The notes: generated by a model not told the origin, from the letters alone. Counted from the first letter of the stretch, positions 18,737-28,677 are shown. The stretch is 64,000 bases of DNA from CAWJAP01 sp963834365 (GCA_963834365.1 CAWIBS010000037.1:1-64000); one strand, 5' to 3'. Numbers and translations are program-made.

Positions 18737-18821
18737 CCGCAGACACCTCCGTTCCTGGCATACCAATTGCCGTACCAATGACCTCGCGGCGAGCAGCGGA
18801 CACTGGCCGTAGCCTTGCCGC

Positions 18822-19640
18822 GTGGCGACCATGCACCTGATCGAATCCACGACCAATCGTGCCGGCGAGCCGCATGAGCGGACCTGCGCGCACGCGCTCG
18901 CTGCGCTCAACGCCCGGGGTCCGCGCTTCATGCTGGGCGGCGCCTTCGCGCTGACACATTACACAGAGGTCATCCGGAGTACGAAGGACATTGACCTCTT
19001 CGTGACGGCCGAGGATGTGCCCGCCACCCTGCGCTGCCTCGAGATCATCGGCTTCAGGACGCAGCTCACCTTCCCGCACTGGCTCGCCAAGGCGCAGCTT
19101 GGCCCCTTGAAGTTCGACGTGATCTTCGCCTCCGGCAACGGCGTCGCCCGAGTCGATGCTGAGTGGTTTCAATACGCGACTGACACCTCCTTGTACGGCG
19201 TACCGGTCCGGGTGGTCCCGGTCGAGGAGCTGATCTGGTCGAAGGCCTACGTCATGGAGCGAGAGCGGTACGACGGGGCTGATGTCGCCCATCTGCTCAG
19301 GGCCCGGGGCCGGTCACTGGACTGGGCCCGGCTGGAGCGCCGCTTCGGACCGCATCGCGCCGTCCTCCTGAGCTATATCCTGCTCTTCGAGTTCATTTAC
19401 AGTGACGCCCGCCGATACCTGCCCGAGGGCGTGTTCGAGCGCCTGGTGGATGCAGTTCGCGCGCAACGCGCCACGCAACACGAACCCGACGAGCGCGTCT
19501 GCCGCGGCGCACTGCTCTCCAGGCAGCAGTTCCTGTCCGATATCCTGGATACTGGCTACGCGGACGGCCGCATCGTCGAGGGGGCGATGACCCCCGACCA
19601 GGTGGAGCTCTGGACGGCCGCCATAGACACGGCCAGCTGA
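18822..19640 (+). CDS. Nucleotidyltransferase-fold protein
   Basis: 272 residues from GTG 18822; ATG 18831 is an equally likely start. The N-terminal region carries a nucleotidyltransferase-type active site: FMLGGAFALTHYTE followed by STKDIDLFV, giving the GG and DxD elements. The middle, LGPLKFDVIFAS, supplies a possible third acidic residue. The C-terminal half is helical. Relatives are annotated as nucleotidyltransferase family proteins related to aminoglycoside adenylyltransferases or toxin-antitoxin enzymes, but no antitoxin gene is seen beside it. Function is therefore not assigned beyond the fold. Confidence 0.8.
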   Translation: MATMHLIESTTNRAGEPHERTCAHALAALNARGPRFMLGGAFALTHYTEVIRSTKDIDLFVTAEDVPATLRCLEIIGFRTQLTFPHWLAKAQLGPLKFDVIFASGNGVARVDAEWFQYATDTSLYGVPVRVVPVEELIWSKAYVMERERYDGADVAHLLRARGRSLDWARLERRFGPHRAVLLSYILLFEFIYSDARRYLPEGVFERLVDAVRAQRATQHEPDERVCRGALLSRQQFLSDILDTGYADGRIVEGAMTPDQVELWTAAIDTAS

Positions 19641-19655
19641 CCACGGCGATTTTGC

Positions 19656-21575
19656 GTGCGTCACGATCACGCCCCGACCAACCCCGGCATGGGAACCCGA
19701 CACGTTCGCCCCGAGCGCCGTCTGCCGATCGGCGGCGAGCTCATTCACCCAGGGCGGGTCAGTCTCCGCGTCTGGGCGCCCGACCATCGTCGTGTCGCGA
19801 CGATGCTCGACGGCGCGAGACATGCGCTCCGGGACGATGGCGACGGCTACTTCTCCGGCGAGGTGGAGGGCAGGGCCGGCAGCCTCTACGGCTTTCTCCT
19901 GGATGACGATCCGAAGCTGTATCCCGATCCGGCGTCCCGTTTCCAGCCGGAAGGGCCGCACGGTCTGTCGGCGATCGTCGATCCGCACGTGTACATGTGG
20001 CATGACGCCGGATGGGCCGGTCCCGCGGCCGGGAGCGAGGTGATCTACGAGCTGCATCTCGGCACCTTCACCCGCGAAGGCACGTGGCGCAGCGCAGGAG
20101 CCCGACTCGCCGCTCTCCAGGACCTGGGGATCACCATCGTGCAGATCATGCCGGTCGCCGATTTCCCGGGCGCGTTCGGCTGGGGCTACGACGGCGTCGG
20201 CTGGTTCGCGCCGACGCGGCTCTATGGCGAGCCCGACGACATGCGGCAGTTCGTCGATCGCGCCCACGAGCTCGGCCTGGCGGTGACGCTCGACGTCGTC
20301 TACAACCACGTCGGGCCCGATGGCAACTATCTGGGAGCCTACGCGCGTCCGTACTTCACCGATCGGCATGACAACGACTGGGGCGAGGCGTTCAACTTCG
20401 ACGGCGCGGGCGCCGACGGTCTGAGGACCCATGTACTCGCCAACGTGCAGTACTGGATCGAGGAGTTCCACCTCGACGGGCTCAGACTCGACGCCACGCA
20501 GCAGATTCATGATGCGTCGGAGGATCACGTGATCGCGGCGATCGCCCGCGGCGCGCGGCAGGCCGCGGGCCCGCGGCGCGTGTTCCTGCTGGCGGAGAAC
20601 GAATCTCAGGACACGCGCCTCGTCCGTCCGCCCGACGAGGGAGGCTACGGGCTCGACGCGCTCTACAACGACGACTATCACCACGCGGCGCGAGTACGGC
20701 TGACGGGATCTCGCGACGCCTACTACGCCGACTACTCCGGCACGGTCGAGGAGCTCCTGGCCTGCGTGCGCCGCGGGTTCCTGTTCCAGGGCCAGTTCTA
20801 TCCTTGGCAGGAGCAACGGCGCGGCACCCCGGCCCTCGACCTGCCGCTCTCGCAGTTCGTCACCTTCCTCGAGAACCACGATCAAGTCGCGAACTCGAGC
20901 GCCGGCGCGCGACTGTCACAACTCGCGCAGCCGGGACAATTGCGGGCGCTTACCGCGCTGACGCTGCTGGGCCCGTCGATTCCGCTGATCTTCCAGGGGC
21001 AGGAATTCGGGTCGGACCGGCCCTTCGTCTACTTCGCCGACATGCCGGAGCCGCTCGCCAGCCAGGTCGCGGATGGGCGCCGGGGGTTCCTGTCGCAGTT
21101 CGTGCGCATTGACGTGTCGAGTGTTCCGCTCCCTTCGGACCCGGCGACATTCGACGCGTGCCGGCTCGATCCGGAGGCGAATCCGCTGCGCGCACGTGTC
21201 TTCCTGGCGCTGCACCGCGACCTGCTCGGTCTGCGCCGCGCGCTGCTGCGCGCGCCGGTGCCGCAGGTCGAGGGTGCCACGCTGTCGCCTCACTTGCTGC
21301 TGCTGCGCTACGCCGCGGTTGGGCGTGAGGATCGCCTGCTCGTCGTCAATCTCGGCGCGGACGCCGACATCATGCGCTGCGCCGAACCGCTCGTCGCCCC
21401 GCCAATCAACCGAGGCTGGGCCATCGAATGGTCCAGCGAGGCCTCGAGCTACGGCGGCAGCGGGACGCCGCCGCTCGAGCCCGCGCGCTGGCTGATCCCC
21501 GGATGTGCGGCCGTCCTGCTGGCGGCGACGGCGCCGCCTCCGAAAACCGCTGTCCGGAGGACCGGCAAGCCGTGA
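19656..21575 (+). CDS. treZ: Malto-oligosyltrehalose trehalohydrolase
   Basis: 639 residues (GTG 19656; ATG 19689 is an alternative start). Family GH13. An N-terminal early-set domain (VSLRVWAPDHRRVATML) is followed by the TIM barrel. Active-site blocks: DVVYNHVG, GLRLDATQQIHD (nucleophile Asp), LLAENESQD (acid/base Glu) and FLENHDQVAN. LGPSIPLIFQGQEFG and the C-terminal sheet domain are typical of TreZ. It cleaves maltooligosyl trehalose to release trehalose, a compatible solute. Its usual partner TreY is not in this window. The stop overlaps the GTG of the debranching enzyme gene, so the two are coupled in a storage-glucan operon. Confidence 0.92.
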   Translation: MRHDHAPTNPGMGTRHVRPERRLPIGGELIHPGRVSLRVWAPDHRRVATMLDGARHALRDDGDGYFSGEVEGRAGSLYGFLLDDDPKLYPDPASRFQPEGPHGLSAIVDPHVYMWHDAGWAGPAAGSEVIYELHLGTFTREGTWRSAGARLAALQDLGITIVQIMPVADFPGAFGWGYDGVGWFAPTRLYGEPDDMRQFVDRAHELGLAVTLDVVYNHVGPDGNYLGAYARPYFTDRHDNDWGEAFNFDGAGADGLRTHVLANVQYWIEEFHLDGLRLDATQQIHDASEDHVIAAIARGARQAAGPRRVFLLAENESQDTRLVRPPDEGGYGLDALYNDDYHHAARVRLTGSRDAYYADYSGTVEELLACVRRGFLFQGQFYPWQEQRRGTPALDLPLSQFVTFLENHDQVANSSAGARLSQLAQPGQLRALTALTLLGPSIPLIFQGQEFGSDRPFVYFADMPEPLASQVADGRRGFLSQFVRIDVSSVPLPSDPATFDACRLDPEANPLRARVFLALHRDLLGLRRALLRAPVPQVEGATLSPHLLLLRYAAVGREDRLLVVNLGADADIMRCAEPLVAPPINRGWAIEWSSEASSYGGSGTPPLEPARWLIPGCAAVLLAATAPPPKTAVRRTGKP

Positions 21576-23657
21576 CCACGCCGAGTGTCGCGCCGGCGGA
21601 GCCCACCGGACTCGAGACCCTCGTCCGCCGCGTTTCGTGGGTGGCCGATCCCACGACGACGGCGGAAGAGCTCGCCCAGCGCGAATGGCTGGTGACCAAC
21701 GGGTTGGGCGGCTACGCCTCCGGCACGATCGTCGGCGCCATCACCCGGCGGTTCCACGGACTGCTGATCGCGGCCATGCCCGCCCCGCTCGGACGCGTCA
21801 TGCTGCTCAACCACCTGGCCGAGCGGCTGCGCTTCCCCGATCGCACCTACGAATGGCTCGGGGCGCATGGCCTCGATGGACGACTGGCGCAGGCGGAGGG
21901 AGCACGACACCTCGTCGAGTTCCGCCTCGAGGCCGGTCTGCCGACGTGGCGGTATCACGTGCGCGGTGTGACGATCGAGCGGGCGATCCTCATGCCGTAC
22001 GGCCAGAACACGGTCCACATCACCTATCGCATCGTCGGCGCCGGTGACACCATACGCCTCACGCTCAGGCCCTTCCTCGACTTCCGTGCCCACGACGCGC
22101 CGGTCTCGCGGGGCGAGGGTCGGCCGTGCGAGATCTCCGCGCGAGGCCGCCGGATCGAGGTCCGGGGCGACAGCGCGCTCCCCGCATTGCGGCTGGCCCT
22201 GCATGCCACGAGCGGCGGGTTCACCGTCAACGATCAGGCGATCGAAGACATTCGCTATCTGATGGAGGAGCGCCGCGGCTACGAACATCAGGGGCCGCTC
22301 GCAAGCCCGGGATACTTTCGTGCCGAACTGGCGCCGGGTCACGACGTGACGCTGATCGCCTCCACCGAGGCGTGGGAGACGATCGGCGCGATCAGCCCCG
22401 CTGACGCGCGAACGGCCGATCGTGTTCGCCGCGCGCGTCTGCTGGCGGCCAGCCATCCTGCGGCCCGCTCCGGACCGCCTGCCGAACTGGTGCTCGCCGC
22501 CGACCAGTTCATCGTCCGTCCGGCGTCGCGGACGGAAGACGAGGCGAGGGCGCGTGCCGGCGGCGGCGAGGCGCGCACCATCATCGCGGGCTATCACTGG
22601 TTCACCGACTGGGGCCGGGACACGATGATCTCGCTCGAGGGCCTGACCCTCGTGACCGGACGCCATGCCGAGGCGCGCGACATTCTCCGGACATTCGCGC
22701 ACCACATCCGCCATGGGCTGATCCCGAACCTGTTTCCCGAAGGACAGCGTGAAGGGCTGTATCACACCGCCGACGCCACCCTGTGGTTCTTTCATGCTCT
22801 CGATCGCTACGAAGCGCACACCGGCGACACGCTGGTCGTCGGCGAGCTGCTGTCGCGTCTCTTCGAGGTGTTCCTGAGGCACGTCGAGGGCACGGATTTC
22901 GGCATCCGCGTCGATGCCGATGGCCTGCTCACACAGGGCGCTGACGGCTATCAGCTCACCTGGATGGATGCCAAGGTGGACGGATGGGTCGTGACACCGC
23001 GGCGCGGCAAGGCGGTCGAGATCAATGCGCTCTGGTACAACGCGTTGTGCGTGCTCGGGGCGTGGCTGGCCCGCGCCGGCGCGGACGACGATGCCGCGCG
23101 TGTGCGACGACACGCCGGGCAGTCGCGCGACAGCTTCAATGCGCGGTTCTGGAATCCGGCGACCACCTGTCTGTTCGACGTCGTGGATGGCGAAGCCGGC
23201 GACGATGGCGCCTGTCGTCCCAATCAGTTGCTGGCCATGTCGCTGCCCAACCCGGTCCTGGACCGCGGGCGATGGAAGGCCGTGCTCGACGTCTGTCACG
23301 GCCGAACTGGTGACGCCGGTCGGGCCGCGGTCGCTGTCACCGCGCCACCCGGACTACAAGCCGCAGTACCTCGGGGACCTGCGGACCCGCGACGCCGCGT
23401 ATCACCAGGGCACCGTGTGGGCATGGCTCGTCGGTCCGCTGGTCGATGCGTGGCTGGCGTTCGACCCGGGCGATCGCGGCGGCGCGCGGCGTTTCGTCGA
23501 ATCGATGCTGCCCCATCTCGAGGATGCCTGCATCGGATCGATCAGCGAGATCTTCGACGCCGAGCCTCCGTTCGTGCCCCGGGGGTGCATCGCCCAGGCC
23601 TGGAGCGTCGCCGAGATGCTGCGCAGTCTGGTGAGGACGGCGCCGGAGCCGGAATGA
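21572..23657 (+). CDS. Amylo-alpha-1,6-glucosidase (glycogen debranching enzyme), one frame break
   Basis: About 694 residues from GTG 21572. The N-terminal domain EWLVTNGLGGYASGTIVGAI and RRFHGLLIA is the glycogen-debranching N-terminal domain. The (alpha/alpha)6 catalytic domain shows YHWFTDWGRDTMISLEGL, GLIPNLFPEGQREGLYHTAD, ATLWFFHAL and QLTWMDAKVDGWVVTPR. After an extra base near 23300 it continues YKPQYLGDLRTRDAAYHQGT and VWAWLVGPLVDAW to the stop at 23657. It hydrolyses alpha-1,6 branch glucose from glycogen, feeding linear glucan toward trehalose synthesis. Start overlaps the treZ stop. Confidence 0.9.
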
Positions 23658-23669
23658 CTGGAGGTTCGC

Positions 23670-23912
23670 ATGGTTCGTCTGTCTGATGCCGCCACCCGCG
23701 CCTCAATCGGGAACGTGACCGACGGGCAGTGGCAGTTCGTGATCGATCGGCTGGAGGAGGAATCGCCGGACGACCGGGACTACTACGTGAATCGCGCGAC
23801 GCTGGACATGTTCCGCGAAGCCGGTGGCGACCCGGGGCTCATCGCGCTCCTCGAGCGGGCGCTCGGCGATCGCGAGGACATGGACGTGCGATGGGAGCGC
23901 ATCGAGGGCTGA
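23670..23912 (+). CDS. Small conserved hypothetical protein
   Basis: 80 residues from ATG 23670, with GGAGG 5 bases upstream, 12 bases after the debranching gene. VTDGQWQFVIDRLEEESPDD followed by DYYVNRATLDMFREAGGD and PGLIALLERALGDRED is acidic and helical. I recognise it as a short conserved protein seen in other bacteria but with no assigned function. Likely the last gene of the treZ operon. Confidence 0.75.
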   Translation: MVRLSDAATRASIGNVTDGQWQFVIDRLEEESPDDRDYYVNRATLDMFREAGGDPGLIALLERALGDREDMDVRWERIEG

Positions 23913-24103
23913 CAGGAGCGACTGGGCGACCTGACGGCTGGGCGTCGCCGCGGGACGTCGGCTCCGGAAACCGGCGACGTTCATCGCGCCTGCCATTCCG
24001 GCCCAGTCGCCCAGTCCCAGTCCCCCGGTCGCCCAGTCGCCCAGTCCCATTCGTCACAGTGTCGCCCCGTGACCACCGGAGCCCGTGCTATTCTCCGTCG
24101 GTC
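23913..24103. repeat. Intergenic tandem repeats of GCCCAGTC
   Basis: No gene. At 24001-24048 the unit GCCCAGTC occurs in two adjacent pairs, interrupted by CCAGTCCCCCGGTC. An inverted copy (GACTGGGC) lies at about 23920. A related CCCAGTC run occurs at 61697-61723. Possible promoter elements for the following gene are not clear. Confidence 0.65.
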
Positions 24104-25183
24104 ATGACTCGCGTTGGTGCGGCGCTTGGCGGCACCGCGATCGGCCGCCTGCTGGGCCTCCAGCCGCCGAGGATCGTCGGCGCGATTGACGAGCCCGGGC
24201 CCCACCAGCCGTACGCGCGCTGGCTGGACGTCAAGGGCTGGGCGCTCGCCATGGACGGGCGGTCCCTCGACATCATTGTCGAAGTCGCGGGCAAGGTCGT
24301 CTGCTCGCATGTGCCGCGGACCGAACGTCCCGACGTGCAGGGACTCTTTCCCCGCGTGCGGGCCTCCGAGCCGTGCGGGTTCTCGGTCCGCCTCGATGGG
24401 ACTCTCCTCCCTGATGCGCCCAACGTCGAGGTCGTCGTGCGCGCGACCGTCTCCGGCCGCCCCGACTGGTCGCAGGTGATCGGCAGCTCAATCGTCATCC
24501 GGCATGCGGATTTCGAGCACGGAACCTCCTACGGGCATGTCTGGGACGCGGCCGCGCAGTCGGAGGCCGATGCGCGCGTATCGGTGTGCGGCACGGCCGA
24601 TGCCGCCGAGTGGCAACGCTCCGGCGAGGCGACGGCGTCGGATGTCCGCACCGAAGCCGCCGTCGGTCCGACCGACGCGGTGCTCGAGATTGGCTGCGGC
24701 GCCGGGCGCGTCGGTCGTCACCTCGCGCCCCACTGTGCGCGCTGGATCGGCGCGGACGTCTCGGTGAACATGATTCGCTTCGCTGAGGAGGGCCTCGGCG
24801 ATCACCGCAACGTCTCGTTCGTGAAGCTGAACGGCTTCGACCTGACGGGCGTCGAGACTGCGTCACTCGACGTGGTGTACTGCACGGGCGTGTTCATGCA
24901 CCTCGACGAATGGGAGCGCTACCGCTACATCGTCGAGGCCAGACGGGTTCTGAAGGCCGGCGGCCGGCTCTATGTGGACAACTTCAACCTGCTGACCGAT
25001 GACGGGTGGGCGGTGTTCGAGGAGCTGTCGAAGATGGATCCTGCCAGGCGGCCGGCGAACGTCAGCCGGCAGTCCACGCCGCAGGAGCTCGAGGCCTATG
25101 TCACACGCGCCGGCTTCGCAGACACCCGGGTCCGGACCGGCGGCCTGTGGCTGACCGTCGTCGCCACCCGGCCCGCTGACTGA
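24104..25183 (+). CDS. SAM-dependent methyltransferase with N-terminal beta domain
   Basis: 359 residues from ATG 24104. Residues about 20-150 form a beta-rich domain (WLDVKGWALAMDGRSLDIIV) like those found on glycan-associated methyltransferases. The C-terminal half is a class I methyltransferase with motif I VLEIGCGAGRVGRHLA, acidic IGADVS, then DVVYCTGVFMHLDEW and VLKAGGRLYVDNF. The substrate is unknown; the accessory domain hints at a carbohydrate or cell-surface target. No operon partner on either side. Confidence 0.85.
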   Translation: MTRVGAALGGTAIGRLLGLQPPRIVGAIDEPGPHQPYARWLDVKGWALAMDGRSLDIIVEVAGKVVCSHVPRTERPDVQGLFPRVRASEPCGFSVRLDGTLLPDAPNVEVVVRATVSGRPDWSQVIGSSIVIRHADFEHGTSYGHVWDAAAQSEADARVSVCGTADAAEWQRSGEATASDVRTEAAVGPTDAVLEIGCGAGRVGRHLAPHCARWIGADVSVNMIRFAEEGLGDHRNVSFVKLNGFDLTGVETASLDVVYCTGVFMHLDEWERYRYIVEARRVLKAGGRLYVDNFNLLTDDGWAVFEELSKMDPARRPANVSRQSTPQELEAYVTRAGFADTRVRTGGLWLTVVATRPAD

Positions 25184-25191
25184 GAGGAATC

Positions 25192-25208
25192 GGGGACGGG
25201 AGCCTGCT
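25192..25208. repeat. Single arm of the GGGGACGGGAGCC repeat
   Basis: GGGGACGGGAGCCTGCT lies just after the methyltransferase stop and overlaps the stop codon of the convergent gene. The same 13-base core forms hairpins at 52412-52455 and 54179-54235. Here no inverted partner is seen. Confidence 0.5.
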
Positions 25209-25798
25209 ACGGCTTCTTCGCTTCCTCGAGCAGCAGGGCGAGCACCCGTGCGTACTCTTCGTCAGCGCGGGTGAGCGCCTTGAAGTAGTCGTCTTCCGTG
25301 AGCTTCTGCTTGCGCCAGTCGAAGTCGAAGACCACGCGTTTGCCCTGGACTTCGTACGCAGTCGGGCGGCTGGTCTTTCACTTTCGTCCGCGCCATCCCG
25401 TTGGCCTTGAGATCCTCGAAGATGATGCGCGTGGCGCGCTCGGAGGCGCTGTTCAAGTCGACGTAGGCGTCCTGATACTTGCGCTGGATGATCTTCTCGT
25501 TGAGCAGCGACGGCGCGGCATATTTCGCCGAGACGACCATGAGCTGCAGCCCCGGGAAATGCATGGCGGCGACATAGCGGCTTGGATCGCTCGGATCCCG
25601 CGCGGCGATGTATTGAAGCTTGGCCTGTTCGAGATGCTTGCAGAGCGCCTGGGCGACCGGCGCAGACTTCGACGCCTCTTCAGGTGCAGCGGCCGCGGTG
25701 AAGGCGGGAAGACACGCCGCCGTCACCAGGGTCGAAACGAGTCGCCGGCCCCGAGTGCACACACCGGTCTTCCGCTGCGCGTCCTGCTGCGCCATCAC
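25207..25798 (-). CDS. Secreted conserved hypothetical protein (one frame break)
   Basis: About 197 residues from ATG 25798, with a signal peptide (LVSTLVTAACLPAFTAAAA). The middle reads QLMVVSAKYAAPSLLNEKII and ERATRIIFEDLKANGM. An extra C near 25365 breaks the frame; correcting it gives AYEVQGKRVVFDFDWRKQKL, then YFKALTRADEEYARVLALLL and the stop TAG at 25207. Exported, function unknown. No operon partner is evident. Confidence 0.7.
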
Positions 25799-25907
25799 CC
25801 GCGACCTCCTCGATCCTGTTGGTTCGTCGGAGTCCCGCCTGGGACATCCGCCAGCCTATTATCCGACGAACAGCGCTGTCGGGCTAGTGCTCCGAGCGGC
25901 CGCTCGT

Positions 25908-26339
25908 CTAGCCGATGAAGAGGGCGTCGTCCTCTTCGACCCCCCGGGGAGGGGTGTCCGGACCGCGACGGCGGAAGCCTCGCACCGTGCCGAACATCGA
26001 GCGAATCGCGGCGAACAGCGCCGCGCCCTCCCGGGCGGGTGCGATGAGCGCGTGCTGGATGACGGTCGCCGTCTGGTCCACGCGCAGGGCGAGGTCGGTG
26101 AAGACGTGGTCCACCCGCTCGACCTGCGCGGCCGCCAATGCCGACATCCGTGCGGCGTCGGAGGAAACCTGATGGGCTCGCTCGAGCACCGGTCCGATGT
26201 CGCGTTCGAGGCGGTCGACCAGTGACGCGATGCGGCGCGCCGCGATCGCGCCATAGACGATCGCGCCGACCTGCAGCAGCGCCATCGTGAGCATCGCGAT
26301 GGCGATCACACCGAGCCACACACCAGACCAGTCGCTCAC
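25908..26339 (-). CDS. DUF948-like membrane-anchored protein
   Basis: 143 residues. One N-terminal helix (WLGVIAIAMLTMALLQVGAIVY), then a long heptad-rich cytoplasmic or periplasmic helix (IASLVDRLERDIGPVLERAH, LAAAQVERVDHVFTDLALRV) and a charged tail. This resembles DUF948-type stress proteins. Its ATG overlaps the stop of the YtxH-like gene upstream (ATGA), so the two form an operon, a pairing seen elsewhere for general-stress proteins. Confidence 0.75.
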   Translation of the reverse strand: MSDWSGVWLGVIAIAMLTMALLQVGAIVYGAIAARRIASLVDRLERDIGPVLERAHQVSSDAARMSALAAAQVERVDHVFTDLALRVDQTATVIQHALIAPAREGAALFAAIRSMFGTVRGFRRRGPDTPPRGVEEDDALFIG

Positions 26340-26608
26340 GCCGTCTCCTTCGGGCCCCGGGCCTGCTCGAACGCCTCCTTGCCGCGCTCGAACGCGCTGC
26401 TCAGATTGTCGCGCTGCTTATGGAGGAACTCCCGGCTCTGCCGGGCAGCCTCGGACGCCTTCTCCTTGCCTTCCCGGGCCCGGTCGGTGATGGCGCGCCG
26501 CGTGTCCTCACCCGATGCTGGTGCCCAGAGCAGGGCGACCGCCGCACCGGCGACGGCACCCAGGACGAAAGCAACAAGCATGTTGCCACTACCGTGTTCA
26601 TCCGACAT
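26336..26608 (-). CDS. YtxH domain-containing protein
   Basis: 90 residues from ATG 26608 with a strong AAGGAG upstream. A glycine/alanine-rich membrane helix (AFVLGAVAGAAVALLWAPAS) followed by a GEDTRRAI motif and a long charged helix is the YtxH signature. Members are small membrane-anchored proteins linked to general stress. Translationally coupled to the DUF948-like gene. Confidence 0.85.
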   Translation of the reverse strand: MSDEHGSGNMLVAFVLGAVAGAAVALLWAPASGEDTRRAITDRAREGKEKASEAARQSREFLHKQRDNLSSAFERGKEAFEQARGPKETA

Positions 26609-26700
26609 GGGAGGCTCCTTGTGTTGATGGCAGCGACCAGTGAGCCGGCGGCGTGGCGTCAGGCGCCGGTGCCGGTCGTGAGCCGTTGATCACCTTCGTT

Positions 26701-26728
26701 GGTCACTGGTCACTGGTCACTGGTCGCT
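26701..26728. repeat. Heptamer tandem array GGTCACT x3 plus GGTCGCT
   Basis: Four perfect-period heptamers directly abut the mlaD stop codon at 26727. Part of the dispersed heptamer-array family. Confidence 0.8.
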
Positions 26729-27767
26729 AGAAGATGCTCACCTTCACGTTGAGAAACTTCTTGGGATCCTTCTTGATATCCACCAGCAGGCTGCGCAAGT
26801 CGTTCACCGCCCCGTTCATGTTCTCATACAACCGCTTGTCCCGCAGCAACTGCCCGGCCGTGCCCTCGCCTTCTTCGAGTCGGCGTGCCAGCGAGTCGAG
26901 CCGCGTCGTCAGGGCATCGAGCCGATTGTAGAGCGCCACATCCGTGATCAGTTTTCCAGCGGTGCCCTCGCCTCGATTGAGCCGGCCCGTCAACTGCTCG
27001 ACGTTCGCGGTGGTGGCGGTGAGCGATTTGGCGAACTGCTCGTCCTTGAGGAACCGGCCCAGGCTGCCTTCACCGGCGGCTATCCGCCGCGTCATGAGGT
27101 CGAGGTTGTCGAGCGACGCCTTGAGGGATCGATAGGCGGCCTCGTCATTGATCAGCTTCCCCATGGTGCCGCGCCCGCGATTGACGTTGGTCACGACCGC
27201 TTCAGCGGCGGTCATGAACTGGGAGAACTCCCGATACAGCGCCTCGTCGTTGAAGAGCTTCCCGATCGTTCCCTTGCCGTTCCGGACGTCACGCAGCAGC
27301 GCCGTCACTTCGCTGATGCTCTCGGTCGCGCCTTCTGCCACCTCCGAAAGCTGGCCCGGCGTCTTGGCAGACTTGATGTATTCCCAGTCTCCGAGCCGCC
27401 GCCCCTTGGCCGTCGCGGTGACGTCGACGGCGGTCTCGCCGAGCAGGCTGATCGAGCCGAGCATGGCCCGCGAATCGCTCGTGATCTTGTCCTGGTACTG
27501 GTCGGCGATCTCCATCGTCACTTCCACCTCTGCCCCGACGAACTGCACCTCCGACACCTGCCCGACCTCGACGCCGGCCAGGCGCACGACCGCGCCCGCC
27601 TTGAGCCCCAGCACGTTCGGGAAGCGTGTCTTCAGGTGGTACCGCGTCCACGGCAGGAACCCCTCGCCGCCAACGAGGATGGCAAAGATGACGGCCACCG
27701 TAATGGCGGCGACCGAAAGGATCCCGATCTTCAGCTCGGCCCAGGCAAGTGAACGGGTTCGCGGCAT
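26727..27767 (-). CDS. mlaD: MlaD family lipid transport protein with five ~34-residue repeats
   Basis: 346 residues: N-terminal membrane anchor (IGILSVAAITVAVIFAILVGG), then the MCE/MlaD domain about residues 41-120 (VLGLKAGAVVRLAGVEVGQV, SISLLGETAVDVT). The C-terminal half holds five repeats of GxGTxGKLxxDxxLY at about residues 164, 198, 232, 267 and 300, predicted to form long helices. MCE proteins are periplasmic and shuttle phospholipids between membranes. It follows the ATPase gene mlaF and permease gene mlaE in one operon. Confidence 0.9.
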   Translation of the reverse strand: MPRTRSLAWAELKIGILSVAAITVAVIFAILVGGEGFLPWTRYHLKTRFPNVLGLKAGAVVRLAGVEVGQVSEVQFVGAEVEVTMEIADQYQDKITSDSRAMLGSISLLGETAVDVTATAKGRRLGDWEYIKSAKTPGQLSEVAEGATESISEVTALLRDVRNGKGTIGKLFNDEALYREFSQFMTAAEAVVTNVNRGRGTMGKLINDEAAYRSLKASLDNLDLMTRRIAAGEGSLGRFLKDEQFAKSLTATTANVEQLTGRLNRGEGTAGKLITDVALYNRLDALTTRLDSLARRLEEGEGTAGQLLRDKRLYENMNGAVNDLRSLLVDIKKDPKKFLNVKVSIF

Positions 27768-27827
27768 GGCACTCTCGAGACAATCTCTCTCGCGGCCCCG
27801 GGGCGTCAGCCTCGGAGCGCGCCGGGT

Positions 27828-28677
27828 TCACGACAGGAAGCTTTCCAGATACGGATCCTTCGAGGCCTGGAGCTCCCGCACGTTGCCTTCGAAGACGATG
27901 TCGCCCTCACGGAGCATGATGAACTCGGCTTCGTCGATCTTGCGGTGATCGGCGGGACGGATCTGCACATCTGCCGTTCTCGCGCACAGCCGCATGCGTC
28001 GCGATGTAGTAGGCGTCGCGGAGCTGGTGCGTGACGACGACCGAGCTGACTTCTTCGAGGTCCCGCAGCTTGATGATCTCGGCGTCGATGGTCACCGACG
28101 TGATCGGGTCGAGGCCGGTCGTCGGCTCGTCGTACAGCAGCACCTTGGGCTTGGCCGTCATCGCGCGGGCAATCGCGACGCGGCGACGTTGTCCTCCCGA
28201 CAGCGCCGACGGCATCTTGTCGATGTGCTCCGACAGCCCGACGAAGCCCAGCACCTCTTCCACCCGGCGGTGCACGTCCTCGAGCGGCATGTCGCTCTCT
28301 TCGTACAGCTTGTAGCCCACGTTCTCGCGAACCGTCAGCGAGTCGAACAGCGCGCCTTCCTGGAACACCATGCCGAGATGCGCCCGCACCTGCATCAGGT
28401 CGGCTTCGTTCAGGTCGTCCACGCGCTGACCATTGACCCAGACGAATCCGCGATCCGGCTTCAGCAGCCCGAGGATCAGCTTGAGAATGGTCGATTTCCC
28501 GGCGCCGCTTCCGCCCAGGATGATTTTGGTGTGGCCCCGGAGCAGCGAGAAGCTGAGGTTCCGGAGGATGACGCGGTCGTCGAACGCGAGATCGACCTTG
28601 TCGAACACGACCACCGGCGCGTTCGGCCCGCCCAGCACCTCCTCGAGCAAGGCGTTCTGCGTGTCAGCGAGGGCCAT
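27828..28677 (-). CDS. mlaF: MlaF-type ABC transporter ATPase (one frame break near the 3' end)
   Basis: About 282 residues. Walker A GGSGAGKST, Q-loop FQEGALFDSLT, signature ALSGGQRRRVAIARAM, Walker B VLLYDEPTTGLD and H-loop THQLRD all intact. An extra T near 27980 breaks the frame. Correcting it yields VQIRPADHRKIDEAEFIMLR, then GDIVFEGNVRELQASKDPY and LESFLS before TGA at 27828. Energises phospholipid transport with MlaE and MlaD. Start overlaps the mlaE 3' end by 14 bases. Confidence 0.9.

Noticed and set aside
23280..23310. Programmed ribosomal frameshift in the debranching enzyme
   Set aside because: No slippery heptamer or downstream pseudoknot is apparent, and identical +1 breaks occur in many unrelated genes, so sequence error is simpler.
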